A stretch of 64,000 nucleotides of DNA from positions 219,598-283,597 of the forward strand of contig CAKQYS010000002.1 of the NCBI GenBank assembly GCA_934293375.1. Reading direction: 5' to 3'. This DNA comes from an uncultured Lachnospiraceae bacterium (GTDB lineage Bacteria; Bacillota; Clostridia; Lachnospirales; Lachnospiraceae). Below the pieces are notes generated by a model. That model was not told where the DNA came from, ran no database searches, and saw nothing but the letters and a program-made list of their open reading frames with translations. Below are positions 44,421-53,055 of this stretch, piece after piece (position 1 is the stretch's first letter; each line of letters starts with the position of its first letter). The translations under genes were made by a program, and so were the position numbers.

Positions 44421-44900
44421 ATGTTTAAGTCACTGAAGAGAGTTCTTGCAGCTGTATTAGTACTTGGTTTAGTAGTGACAGGTGCTGGTTTCGCTTCTGC
44501 TTCAGCAGCAGATAGTGCTACAACAGCTCCAGCAGCTACAAAGGTTACAGTTAACACAAAGACAGTTAAGTCTGTAAAGAATGTTAAGACTGTAAAGCTT
44601 GGTGCAAAGGTTGCTTCTGTAAAGGCTAACGCTATTAAGTCTAAGACTACAAGTGTTGCTTTCGCTTCTACAAAGAAGGTTACAGTAGCTAAGAATGCAT
44701 TTGCTAAGGCTAAGGCACTCAAGACAATCACTGTTCAGAAGAACACAGTTACCTTCAAGAAGGGTGCGTTCGGTAAGCTGAACACAAAGAAGATGACAAT
44801 CAAGGTTAAGGGACTTAAGGCTTCTTCTAAGGCTTTCAAGAACTACAAGAAGGCATTAAAGAAGGCTGGTTTCAATGGTAAGGTTACTGCTGTTAAGTAA
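44421..44900 (+). CDS. Very basic secreted protein, Lys/Ala/Thr-rich, LRR_5-like repeats
   Basis: A 159-residue protein with a clear signal peptide (residues 1-29, cleavage expected after ASA). The mature part holds about a third of a hundred Lys, one Asp and no Glu, so it is strongly cationic. The segment NAFAKAKALKTITVQKN followed by GAFGKLNTKKMTIKV resembles BspA-type leucine-rich repeat units, each strand followed by a turn. Codons GCT, GTT, TCT, AAG and GGT dominate, as in the major pilin, implying high expression. AAAGGAGG precedes ATG 44421. It lies between regulatory and sugar genes and is not a known capsule component. It may bind anionic polymer or wall; this is inference. Confidence 0.8.
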   Translation: MFKSLKRVLAAVLVLGLVVTGAGFASASAADSATTAPAATKVTVNTKTVKSVKNVKTVKLGAKVASVKANAIKSKTTSVAFASTKKVTVAKNAFAKAKALKTITVQKNTVTFKKGAFGKLNTKKMTIKVKGLKASSKAFKNYKKALKKAGFNGKVTAVK

Positions 44901-44933
44901 TTTTACGCACTTTGGATGCATCTAAAGGGCTAG

Positions 44934-44951
44934 GCAGGGCGAAAGCCCTGC
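44934..44951 (+). terminator. GAAA-capped hairpin after the basic secreted protein gene
   Basis: GCAGGGC-GAAA-GCCCTGC, a perfect 7-bp stem 34 bp after the stop, with no T-run. It may act as a 3' stabiliser or a leaky terminator that lowers expression of the sugar genes relative to the secreted protein. Confidence 0.45.
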
Positions 44952-45074
44952 TGTCGGCTCTGCATTTATGTTAGATGATAGAATGCCTGATATCATTTGA
45001 CATAAGTGCAGAGAATTTGCAAGAGAATGTAACCCGGTCAAAAAACTTAGAGACCGGGAAGATACAAGGGAAGA

Positions 45075-47135
45075 ATGGGAATGAATACAAAGGAACAAGC
45101 AGCAGAGAAGACAACTGCATATCAGAGTGAGAAGCGTCACTGGAGTCTCATTGCAACCTATCTGGTGATCTATGATGTGATTGCGGTGAATTTCTCTTAC
45201 ATGGCAGCACTGTTGTTGCGGTTTGATCTGCATTATTCGCAGATTCCGAGAGAGTATCTGGTGGCATATGCGAAATTTGCTCCGTTTTATACACTGTTTT
45301 GTATTGTGGTTTTTTACGGTTTTAAGCTATACCACAGTCTATGGCAGTTTGCCAGTTATTATGAGCTACACCGGATTGTGATGGCATGTGCGGCGACGGT
45401 ACTGGTACATATCGTTGGTATCACAGCTTTTGTATTGCGGATGCCTGTTTCGTATTATCTGATCGGTGCAGTGATGCAGGTGATCATGGTGATGCTTCCA
45501 AGATTCGGGTATCGTTTCATTGCACTGGAACGGTCGAAGGTAGCGAATCAGGGTAAGAAACAGAATGTTATGATCATTGGTGCCGGTTCCGCAGGACATA
45601 TTCTTGCCAGAGAACTGAATAATTCGGTTGAGTCATGTGGTACAGTCTGTTGTATTATTGATGATGATCCGAGAAAGACAGGCATGTACATGGAGGGAGT
45701 ACCGATCGTTGGTACCAGAGAGACTATTTTTGCAAATGTAGAGAAATATGAGATCGATCTGATCTTATTTGCGATTCCGACAGCACCGATGGCAGTCAGA
45801 AGGGAAATCCTTAATATCTGTAATGAGACCGGATGTGAGATCAAGATTCTGCCTGGTGTCTATCAGCTGGCCAATGGAGATGTTTTGATGAGTAAGATGC
45901 GCTCGGTTGCAGTCGAGGATCTGCTTGGCAGGGAACAGATCAAGGTAGATATGAATGCTATTTTTCGGTATATTCAGGATAAGGTCATTCTGATCACAGG
46001 GGGCGGTGGATCGATTGGAAGTGAGCTGGCAAGACAGGTTGCAGGACATCATCCAAAGCAGCTGATCATTTTTGATATATATGAGAATAATGCCTACGAT
46101 ATTGAGCAGGAGCTTCGCAAGAAATATCCAAAGCTGGATTTGGTAGTATTGATCGGCTCGGTTAGAGACAGCCGGCGCATCGACTGGCTGTTTGATACCT
46201 ACAGACCGCAGATTGTCTATCATGCGGCAGCACATAAGCATGTGCCATTGATGGAAAACAGCCCGAATGAGGCAATCAAGAACAATGTCGTCGGAACTTA
46301 TAAAACTGCATATGCTGCACTGAAGTATCATGCGGAAAAATTCGTTTTGATCAGCACTGATAAGGCAGTGAATCCTACAAGTATCATGGGCGCAAGTAAG
46401 CGGATCTGTGAGATGGTGATACAGAGTATGGACATGATCAGTAAGGAAAAGCGGATGGATCTGCTTCCATTCCTGCATGCACATGTGGATACTTATGATG
46501 AATCTCATCTTCAGCAGGTACAGACGCAGACAACGCATCACGAAAATATGGAATGGATACAGGAAATGAAGAGTGAGAAGTCGGATGGCAGCCGTACTGA
46601 ATTTGTGGCAGTCCGTTTTGGCAATGTGCTGGGGAGCAATGGATCTGTGATTCCGCTATTTAAGAAGCAGATTGCAGCCGGCGGTCCGGTTACAGTAACA
46701 CATCCGGACATTATCCGGTACTTTATGACGATTCCTGAAGCTGTGAGTCTTGTGCTGCAGGCAGGTACACTGGCGTGGGGTGGCGAGATTTTTGTTCTTG
46801 ACATGGGCGAGCCGGTAAAGATCGATACATTGGCCCGTAATCTGATCAAGCTGTCAGGTTTCAAGCCGGATGAAGATATTAAAATTGTCTATACAGGGCT
46901 GCGTCCCGGTGAGAAGCTCTATGAAGAGAAGCTTATGGCAGAGGAAGGTCTTAAGAAGACAGACAATGAGCTGATCCATATTGGCAAGCCGATTCCATTT
47001 GATGTCGAGAAGTTCCTCGGTCAGCTCGAAGCACTGGCAGCCGCCAGCTATGAAAATGATGATCATATCGTAGAGATGGTGGAGGAGATTGTGACGACAT
47101 TCCATCCGGTAAATGGAGAGAAAGCTGTGTCGTAG
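45075..47135 (+). CDS. pglF: Membrane-bound UDP-GlcNAc 4,6-dehydratase family (PglF/CapD-like)
   Basis: A 686-residue enzyme expected to convert UDP-GlcNAc to UDP-4-keto-6-deoxy-GlcNAc. Four N-terminal membrane helices come first (about residues 20-155), then a CoA-binding-like Rossmann domain (IGAGSAGHILAREL). The catalytic SDR domain has ITGGGGSIGSELARQ, HAAAHKHVPLMENSP and STDKAVNPTSIMGASKR, in which Met replaces the usual Tyr as in this long family. An extra stretch of about 45 residues with many His and Gln lies between GASKRICEMVIQSMD and FVAVRFGNVLGSNGS, where relatives have about ten. The start could be ATG 45075 or 45081. Confidence 0.92.
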   Translation: MGMNTKEQAAEKTTAYQSEKRHWSLIATYLVIYDVIAVNFSYMAALLLRFDLHYSQIPREYLVAYAKFAPFYTLFCIVVFYGFKLYHSLWQFASYYELHRIVMACAATVLVHIVGITAFVLRMPVSYYLIGAVMQVIMVMLPRFGYRFIALERSKVANQGKKQNVMIIGAGSAGHILARELNNSVESCGTVCCIIDDDPRKTGMYMEGVPIVGTRETIFANVEKYEIDLILFAIPTAPMAVRREILNICNETGCEIKILPGVYQLANGDVLMSKMRSVAVEDLLGREQIKVDMNAIFRYIQDKVILITGGGGSIGSELARQVAGHHPKQLIIFDIYENNAYDIEQELRKKYPKLDLVVLIGSVRDSRRIDWLFDTYRPQIVYHAAAHKHVPLMENSPNEAIKNNVVGTYKTAYAALKYHAEKFVLISTDKAVNPTSIMGASKRICEMVIQSMDMISKEKRMDLLPFLHAHVDTYDESHLQQVQTQTTHHENMEWIQEMKSEKSDGSRTEFVAVRFGNVLGSNGSVIPLFKKQIAAGGPVTVTHPDIIRYFMTIPEAVSLVLQAGTLAWGGEIFVLDMGEPVKIDTLARNLIKLSGFKPDEDIKIVYTGLRPGEKLYEEKLMAEEGLKKTDNELIHIGKPIPFDVEKFLGQLEALAAASYENDDHIVEMVEEIVTTFHPVNGEKAVS

Positions 47136-47203
47136 AGTGTATTACTTGTTTATGATTGTATATATGCGTATATATCGATATCATATAAAAAGAGGATGAC
47201 AAA

Positions 47204-48502
47204 ATGGGCGTTAGAAAATATGAGATAAAAGATATCAAACCGTTTAACAAGAAGGTATGGCTTGCCAGTCCTACCATGCATGGTGAGGAACAAAAATATG
47301 TAAATCGTGCATTTGCGCTTAACTGGATCACAACAGCAGGTGAGAATGTCAATGAGGTGGAGCGGCTGACGGCAGATTACATTGGCATAGAGCATGCAGT
47401 GGCACTTTCTGCGGGTACGGCGGCACTGCATATGGCGGTGAAGCTGGCAGGAGAAAAACTTTATGGGAAGTCAAAGATCGGAGAGGGTACATTGGCAGGA
47501 CATAGGGTGTTCTGTTCGGATGTGACCTTTGATGCTACGGTAAATCCGATCGTATATGAAGGCGGAGAGCCTGTTTTTATTGATACAGAGTATGAGACAT
47601 GGAATATGGATCCGGAGGCATTAGAGAAGGCGTTTGGCATATATCCGGAAGTAAAACTTGTTGTTCTTGTAAATCTGTATGGTACACCGGCAAAATTAGA
47701 TGAGATCAAGGCAATCTGCGATGCACATGGAGCGATTCTGATCGAAGATGCGGCAGAATCCATGGGAGCAATATACAAGGGAAGACAGACCGGTACATTT
47801 GGTCAGTATGCAATTGTTAGTTTCAATGGCAATAAGATTATAACAGGAAGCAGCGGTGGATGTCTTCTGACTGACGACAAGGAATCGGCAGACCAGGTTC
47901 GAAAGTGGTCAACGCAGGCAAGAGAGGCTGCTCCGTGGTATCAGCATGAGGAGCTTGGGTATAACTACCGGATGAGCAATATTATTGCCGGTATTGTTCG
48001 TGGTCAGTATGAGCATTTGGAAGAGCATAAGGCTGGAAAGAAAGCAATCTATGAAAGATATAAAGAGGGTTTTCAAGGATTACCGATATCTATGAATCCA
48101 TATATTGCGGATATTATGCAGCCGAATTTCTGGCTTAGCTGCATGTTGATCGAGAAAGACGCTATGTGTAAGCAGGTCAGAGGCGAGAAGGACGCTCTCT
48201 ATATATCGGAAGTGGGTAAGACATGTCCGACGGAAATCTTAGAGACATTGGCAGCTTATCATGCGGAAGGTCGTCCAATCTGGAAACCGATGCATATGCA
48301 GCCAATCTATCGTATGAATCCGTTTATTACAAAGAATGGAAATGGCAGAGCTAGATCAAATGCATATATAGCAGGTGGTTGTGCAGATGTGGGAATGGAC
48401 ATCTTTGATCGTGGATTATGTCTTCCGAGTGATATCAATATGACAGAGGAAGAACAGGATATCGTGATTGCGATTGTTAGAAGTTGTTTTGATAGAGGAT
48501 GA
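47204..48502 (+). CDS. pglE: DegT/DnrJ/EryC1-family sugar aminotransferase (PglE-like)
   Basis: A 432-residue PLP enzyme that should aminate the 4-keto sugar produced by the preceding dehydratase. ALSAGTAALHMAVKLAG, IEDAAESMGAIYKGRQTG, and the PLP-lysine site SFNGNKIITGSSGG are evident. It is longer than PglE of Campylobacter (386), with an insertion near residues 80-90 around GKSKIGEGTLAGH. It lies directly between dehydratase and phosphoglycosyl transferase genes, the diNAcBac order. AAAGAGGATG precedes ATG 47204. Confidence 0.92.
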   Translation: MGVRKYEIKDIKPFNKKVWLASPTMHGEEQKYVNRAFALNWITTAGENVNEVERLTADYIGIEHAVALSAGTAALHMAVKLAGEKLYGKSKIGEGTLAGHRVFCSDVTFDATVNPIVYEGGEPVFIDTEYETWNMDPEALEKAFGIYPEVKLVVLVNLYGTPAKLDEIKAICDAHGAILIEDAAESMGAIYKGRQTGTFGQYAIVSFNGNKIITGSSGGCLLTDDKESADQVRKWSTQAREAAPWYQHEELGYNYRMSNIIAGIVRGQYEHLEEHKAGKKAIYERYKEGFQGLPISMNPYIADIMQPNFWLSCMLIEKDAMCKQVRGEKDALYISEVGKTCPTEILETLAAYHAEGRPIWKPMHMQPIYRMNPFITKNGNGRARSNAYIAGGCADVGMDIFDRGLCLPSDINMTEEEQDIVIAIVRSCFDRG

Positions 48503-48508
48503 TGATAT

Positions 48509-49126
48509 ATGTATGCAAAGTACTTCAAACGAATCATTGATTTTAGCCTTAGTTTCATGGGCTTGATTGTGTTATCACCGATATTCCTGGTTTTAATCAT
48601 ACTTGGTGCAATCTTCATGAGAGGAAATCCTTTCTTCACACAGTTACGCCCTGGGAAAAATGAAAAGATATTTAGATTGATCAAGTTCCGCACAATGGAT
48701 AACCGTAGGGACTCTGAAGGAAAACTGCTTCCTGATGAGGTAAGGTTGAATAAGTATGGGCGATTTCTCAGAAGTACATCGTTGGATGAGCTGCCGGAAC
48801 TCCTTAATATACTGAAGGGGGATATGGCAATTGTGGGGCCGAGACCGTTGTTGGTTAGATATTTGGAACGATATAATGAGGAACAGCACCACAGACATGA
48901 TGTTCGTCCGGGCCTTACCGGCTATGCACAAGCAAATGGAAGAAATGCGTTATCATGGGAAGATAAATTTGCAATGGATGTTTGGTATGTGAAACATATT
49001 TCCTTTATAGGTGATGTTAAAATATTAATTGATACGGTTAAAGTTGTATTAGATAGAAGTGGTGTTAGTTCTGAAACAAGTGCTACTATGGAGGAATTTA
49101 TGGGGACACCGGATTCTGTAAAATAA
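48509..49126 (+). CDS. pglC: Initiating phosphoglycosyl transferase (PglC-like)
   Basis: A 205-residue monotopic enzyme that moves the first phosphosugar onto undecaprenyl phosphate. The N-terminal re-entrant hydrophobic helix (about residues 8-35), the catalytic region STSLDELPELLNILKGDMAI with Asp-Glu, and GPRPLLVRYLERY and RPGLTGYAQANGRN match the small PglC class rather than the large WbaP class. It lies between the aminotransferase and acetyltransferase genes, so di-N-acetylbacillosamine is the likely sugar. Confidence 0.94.
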   Translation: MYAKYFKRIIDFSLSFMGLIVLSPIFLVLIILGAIFMRGNPFFTQLRPGKNEKIFRLIKFRTMDNRRDSEGKLLPDEVRLNKYGRFLRSTSLDELPELLNILKGDMAIVGPRPLLVRYLERYNEEQHHRHDVRPGLTGYAQANGRNALSWEDKFAMDVWYVKHISFIGDVKILIDTVKVVLDRSGVSSETSATMEEFMGTPDSVK

Positions 49127-49143
49127 TTTGTTGGTGAGAAAAT

Positions 49144-49776
49144 ATGAAAGATTTATACATTATTGGAGCAGGTGGTTTTGGAAGAGAAGTTGCATGGCTG
49201 GTAGAAAGAATAAATGAAGTATCTCCCGAATGGAATTTGAAAGGATTTATTGATGATAATGAATCAATTTGGGGTTCAAAGGAAGATGAATATCCCGTTT
49301 TGGGTGGATGTGAATACCTGAAAAATATGGGAGATGTCTATGTGGTATGTGCAGTTGGATCAGCAAAAGTTAGAAAAAAGATTATTGATAAGCTTTCAGA
49401 TAGTCAGGTTGAATATGCAACATTAATAGACCCATCGGTTATAAGCTCACATAGAATTCATGTTGGCGAGGGAAGTATTATTTGTGCAGGGACAATATTA
49501 ACTGTTGATATAAGTATTGGTAAGCATGTTATCATTAACTTAGATTGTACATTAGGTCATGATGATATAATAAATGATTTTGTAACGGTATATCCGAGTG
49601 TCAATATGTCTGGCACTGTAGATATCGGAGAATGTTCTGAGATAGGAACGGGAACACAGATAATTCAAGGGACAAAGATTGTATCAAATACAATTATTGG
49701 TGCTGGAGCTGTAGTAGTGAAAGATATTAATGAAAGAGGGACTTATGTAGGAAGTCCGGCGAGAAAAATTAGATGA
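49144..49776 (+). CDS. pglD: Left-handed beta-helix acetyltransferase (PglD/NeuD family)
   Basis: A 210-residue acyltransferase predicted to acetylate the 4-amino sugar. An N-terminal Rossmann-like nucleotide-sugar domain (LYIIGAGGFGREVAWLV) is followed by hexapeptide repeats (about residues 95-205) ending in SNTIIGAGAVVVKDI and GSPAR. The catalytic-type His lies in TLGHDDIIND. Together with PglF, PglE and PglC it completes UDP-diNAcBac synthesis and transfer. It overlaps the next gene by four bases. From here on the sequence becomes visibly more AT-rich. Confidence 0.92.
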   Translation: MKDLYIIGAGGFGREVAWLVERINEVSPEWNLKGFIDDNESIWGSKEDEYPVLGGCEYLKNMGDVYVVCAVGSAKVRKKIIDKLSDSQVEYATLIDPSVISSHRIHVGEGSIICAGTILTVDISIGKHVIINLDCTLGHDDIINDFVTVYPSVNMSGTVDIGECSEIGTGTQIIQGTKIVSNTIIGAGAVVVKDINERGTYVGSPARKIR

Positions 49777-50852
49777 AAATTTTAATATTGGCTAATAATG
49801 ATGTGGGATTATATAAATTCCGTAAAGAATTAATAGAAGTATTGTTAGAGAAAAATGAAGTGATCATTTGCCTTCCATATGGAGAATTTGTTGATGAATT
49901 AGAAGCAATGGGCTGCAAATTCATATCATGTGATTTGCTAGAGAGACATGGAACTAATCCAATTAAAGAGTTAGAACTTATTTCTTATTATAAAAAAATG
50001 ATAAGTAAAACTATGCCTGACATTGTTTTTACATATACAATAAAGCCGAATATCTATGGAGGTATTGTATGTTCAAGGCTAAAAATTCCATATGTGGTAA
50101 ATATTACAGGACTTGGTACTGCTGTGGAGAATGCTGGAATTATGCAAATGATAACTTTATATTTGTATAAATTGGGACTTAGAAAGGCGCAGAAAGTTTT
50201 TTTTCAAAATACTGAAAATAGAGATTTTATGTTGTGTAAAGGTGTGGTAAATGGAGCATATGACATGCTTCCAGGATCTGGAGTAAATCTTCAAAATTAT
50301 ACTGTGTCAGAATATCCAAATGGAGAGACTATAGATTTTGTTTTTGTTTCACGTATTATGAAAGAAAAGGGAATTGACCAGTATTTAGAGGCTGCTAAGG
50401 TAATAAGAGAAAGATATCCCCAAACAAGATTTCATATTTGCGGATTTTGTGAACAAGCATATGAAAATAGACTTAGGCAAATGACAGACGAGGGTGTAAT
50501 TATTTATCATGGGTTAGTAAAGGATATGGCTAGTGTTTATGCGAAAATGAGTTGTACGATTCATCCCACATATTATCCTGAAGGGCTAAGTAATGTGCTG
50601 CTTGAGTCCGCCGCATGTGGAAGACCTATTATTACAACTAATCGTTCTGGATGTAGAGAAGTTGTTGATGACGGTTTAAATGGATATGTGGTAGAAGAAA
50701 AGAATACTCAAGATTTAATTGATAAAATTGAAGTGTTTTTAACAAAGAGCAGGGAAGAGCGAAAACGGATGGGGCTAGCAGGTAGAAGAAAGGTTGAAAG
50801 AGAATTTGATCGGCAACTTGTTGTGAATGCATATATGAAAGAGATAAAATGA
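49773..50852 (+). CDS. GT4-family glycosyltransferase (PglA-like)
   Basis: A 359-residue GT-B fold enzyme. The start MKILILANNDVGLYKFRKEL and the central segment PDIVFTYTIKPNIYGGIVC followed by ITGLGTA match the PglA/WbnH-like group that adds the second sugar to a lipid-linked acetamido sugar. The retaining E-x7-E motif is in PEGLSNVLLESAACGRP. It is coupled to pglD, which supports second-sugar addition onto diNAcBac. The donor sugar cannot be told from sequence. Confidence 0.88.
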   Translation: MKILILANNDVGLYKFRKELIEVLLEKNEVIICLPYGEFVDELEAMGCKFISCDLLERHGTNPIKELELISYYKKMISKTMPDIVFTYTIKPNIYGGIVCSRLKIPYVVNITGLGTAVENAGIMQMITLYLYKLGLRKAQKVFFQNTENRDFMLCKGVVNGAYDMLPGSGVNLQNYTVSEYPNGETIDFVFVSRIMKEKGIDQYLEAAKVIRERYPQTRFHICGFCEQAYENRLRQMTDEGVIIYHGLVKDMASVYAKMSCTIHPTYYPEGLSNVLLESAACGRPIITTNRSGCREVVDDGLNGYVVEEKNTQDLIDKIEVFLTKSREERKRMGLAGRRKVEREFDRQLVVNAYMKEIK

Positions 50853-50853
50853 A

Positions 50854-51777
50854 ATGGATTATAAAAAGATAATAAGAAGCAGGAAAATGAGACTTACAAT
50901 TTTGGAGCTATTAAGTTTTATTCCTGACAAGGCAATGATTAATTTTCAATATAAATTAAAAACTGGGAGAAAATTAGATTTGGAAACACCAACAAGATAT
51001 ACAGAAAAACTTCAATGGTACAAACTGTATTATCGGGATGAGGTTATGATTAAATGTGTTGATAAATTTGATGTAAGGGAATATGTTATAAGTAAAGGAT
51101 TGAAGGACATATTGTTACCATGCTATGGTGTGTTTGACAATGTAAAAGATATTAATTGGGACAGTTTGCCTGATCAATTTGTTGTCAAGGATACATTGGG
51201 AGGTGGGGGAACATCCGTTAAAGTTATAACTGACAAGGAAGCAGAAGATTTAGATGCTTTATCAGTAGTAGTAGATAAGTGGACTCGATTGAATGGACAT
51301 ATAAAAAGTGGTGGAAGGGAATGGCCCTATTATTCAGGGAAGAACCATCGTATTATTATAGAAAAATTTTTAAATTCTAATCCCGATGAAGGTGGTCTTA
51401 TTGATTATAAATTTTTGTGTTTTAATGGAAAAGCAGAATTATTATATGTATTAGCTGATAGAGTTGCTGGAAAAGGGGCTGGATGTGGTTTTTTTGACTT
51501 AGATTTCAACCAATTGGATGTTTCAGAGTCTGATGAACAGCCATTAAAGCGAAAGATAAAAAAGCCAGATAATTATATGAAGATGATACAAGTCGCTGAA
51601 ACTTTGGCAGCAGATTTTCCGTATGCTAGAATTGATTTATATAATCAAAATGGGCAAATTATATTTGGAGAAATAACCTTTTTTGATAGTAGTGGTTATA
51701 TGATTTTTGATCCAGATATTTTCGATTTTGAGTTGGGTGAAAAATTTATACTTCCTTCTAAAAAAATGAAGTTATAA
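50854..51777 (+). CDS. ATP-grasp (TupA-like) polysaccharide-cluster protein
   Basis: A 307-residue protein of the TupA-type ATP-grasp group common in polysaccharide clusters. PTRYTEKLQWYKLYYRD near the N-terminus, PDQFVVKDTLGGGGTSVKVI (ATP-binding lysine and glycine loop), DYKFLCFNGKAELLYV and a C-terminal FGEITFFDSSGYM are characteristic. These are thought to join an amino acid or similar group to sugar residues by ATP-dependent amide formation; the substrate is unknown. It begins one base after the previous stop. Confidence 0.85.
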   Translation: MDYKKIIRSRKMRLTILELLSFIPDKAMINFQYKLKTGRKLDLETPTRYTEKLQWYKLYYRDEVMIKCVDKFDVREYVISKGLKDILLPCYGVFDNVKDINWDSLPDQFVVKDTLGGGGTSVKVITDKEAEDLDALSVVVDKWTRLNGHIKSGGREWPYYSGKNHRIIIEKFLNSNPDEGGLIDYKFLCFNGKAELLYVLADRVAGKGAGCGFFDLDFNQLDVSESDEQPLKRKIKKPDNYMKMIQVAETLAADFPYARIDLYNQNGQIIFGEITFFDSSGYMIFDPDIFDFELGEKFILPSKKMKL

Positions 51778-52035
51778 GTGAGTTATGATGATAGTGTTAA
51801 TAAGTTTTTAGTACCGGAACAGCTGAAATATTATGACTGGTTGGCGAGAAACGAAGATAAAGATACAATTGTTACACTTGTTAATTGGGATAATTTGATC
51901 TTTAAGTTTCTTATGTTCATCAATGATAAAAAGCATAAGTATAAGGGAGGAACATATTATCCCGGGGAGGATGATATCGAGGTGCGTAATGGATATATAT
52001 TTTGGCAACTGCTTTTTTTGATGCAACGAGAGTGA
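51778..52035 (+). CDS. Small hypothetical protein of 85 residues
   Basis: A GTG start directly follows the ATP-grasp stop codon with no clear ribosome site, so expression would rely on coupling. The product is rich in aromatic and charged residues (YYDWLARNEDKD, KYKGGTYYPGEDDIEV), with no signal peptide or membrane segment. I recognise no family. It could be a small partner of the ATP-grasp enzyme or the tail of a decayed gene. Codon use matches neighbours. Confidence 0.5.
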   Translation: MSYDDSVNKFLVPEQLKYYDWLARNEDKDTIVTLVNWDNLIFKFLMFINDKKHKYKGGTYYPGEDDIEVRNGYIFWQLLFLMQRE

Positions 52036-52092
52036 TAAGAAACAACGAGATTATAACGAATAACAGATAAACGAGAGAGGATTGAAAGTGTA

Positions 52093-53055
52093 ATGAAACG
52101 AGAAAAAAAGGCCTTGATAATTGCCTGTTATATAGGAAAACTTCCGGCAAATATAAATATGTGGGTTAAGAGTTGTGCTATCAATGATGATTTTGATTTT
52201 TTGTTGGTGACAAATGACAATGTTGACATTGACATGCCTGACAATGTCATAGAACTTCATCAAGAGCTTATTGATCTTAAAAAGAGATTCCAGAAACATA
52301 TTGACTTTGAAATAACACTTGACAGCGCATATAAATTGTGTGATTATAAGCCTCTTTATGCCTTGGCATTTGAGGACTATGTCAAGGATTATCCATTTTG
52401 GGGACATTGCGACATAGACATGGTATTTGGTCAAATCAATCATTTTTTTACAGTCGAATTGCTTACAAAGTATGATCGTCTTGGTTCATTGGGACACCTA
52501 TGCTTGTACAGAAATAATGATCAGATGAATCATTTGTATAAGAAAAAAGGTGCTCCATTTTCATACAAAAAAGTATTTACATCCAATTATTTTTATAACT
52601 TTGATGAAATATTCGGTTATAACCTACTCTGCAAGTACAATCATGTAAATTGGTACGATTGCGGCTGGGAGTTTTGTTTAGACAAAAGCTATGGGTATCC
52701 GATTTCTTTTTCTCATCAAAGAAGTCATGAAGAGCAGTTTGTATTGTGGAAGGATGGACTGATTTATCTAGTCTATAGAGAAAATGGGAAAATGAAGTAC
52801 GAAGAGAAAATGTATTATCATTTTTCTGGTACGAAGTATGTATTGGATAATCCTTCAGATATAGTTGCTTTTGAGTACAATAAATGTGCAAATTTGGAAG
52901 AGTCTGTAGAGAATTATCACATACAATTAGATTATGCGGGTGAGAAACAGGATGATGGAAAAAACGCGTTTAGTCGTGTTTTTCGAGGTAAAAATCTATA
53001 TCAAATATATATCCGTATGAGACAGGAATTCTATCGAAGTGTATTGAGGAGATGA
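52093..53055 (+). CDS. Putative glycosyltransferase, DUF6625-like
   Basis: A 320-residue cytoplasmic protein. It starts KALIIACYIGKLPANINMW, then has LCDYKPLYALAFEDYVKDYPFWGHCDIDMVFG; the D-x-D within CDIDMVFG follows a GT-A-type pattern of metal-binding sugar transferases. I associate this arrangement with DUF6625-like proteins in capsule loci, from memory. Residues 205-260 include HQRSHEEQFVLWKDG. It overlaps the next glycosyltransferase gene by four bases. Confidence 0.7.
   Translation: MKREKKALIIACYIGKLPANINMWVKSCAINDDFDFLLVTNDNVDIDMPDNVIELHQELIDLKKRFQKHIDFEITLDSAYKLCDYKPLYALAFEDYVKDYPFWGHCDIDMVFGQINHFFTVELLTKYDRLGSLGHLCLYRNNDQMNHLYKKKGAPFSYKKVFTSNYFYNFDEIFGYNLLCKYNHVNWYDCGWEFCLDKSYGYPISFSHQRSHEEQFVLWKDGLIYLVYRENGKMKYEEKMYYHFSGTKYVLDNPSDIVAFEYNKCANLEESVENYHIQLDYAGEKQDDGKNAFSRVFRGKNLYQIYIRMRQEFYRSVLRR

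Noticed and set aside
45765..46541. 258-codon minus-strand open frame opposite the PglF-like gene
   Set aside because: Overlaps a gene with all catalytic motifs intact; no ribosome site and no recognisable domain.
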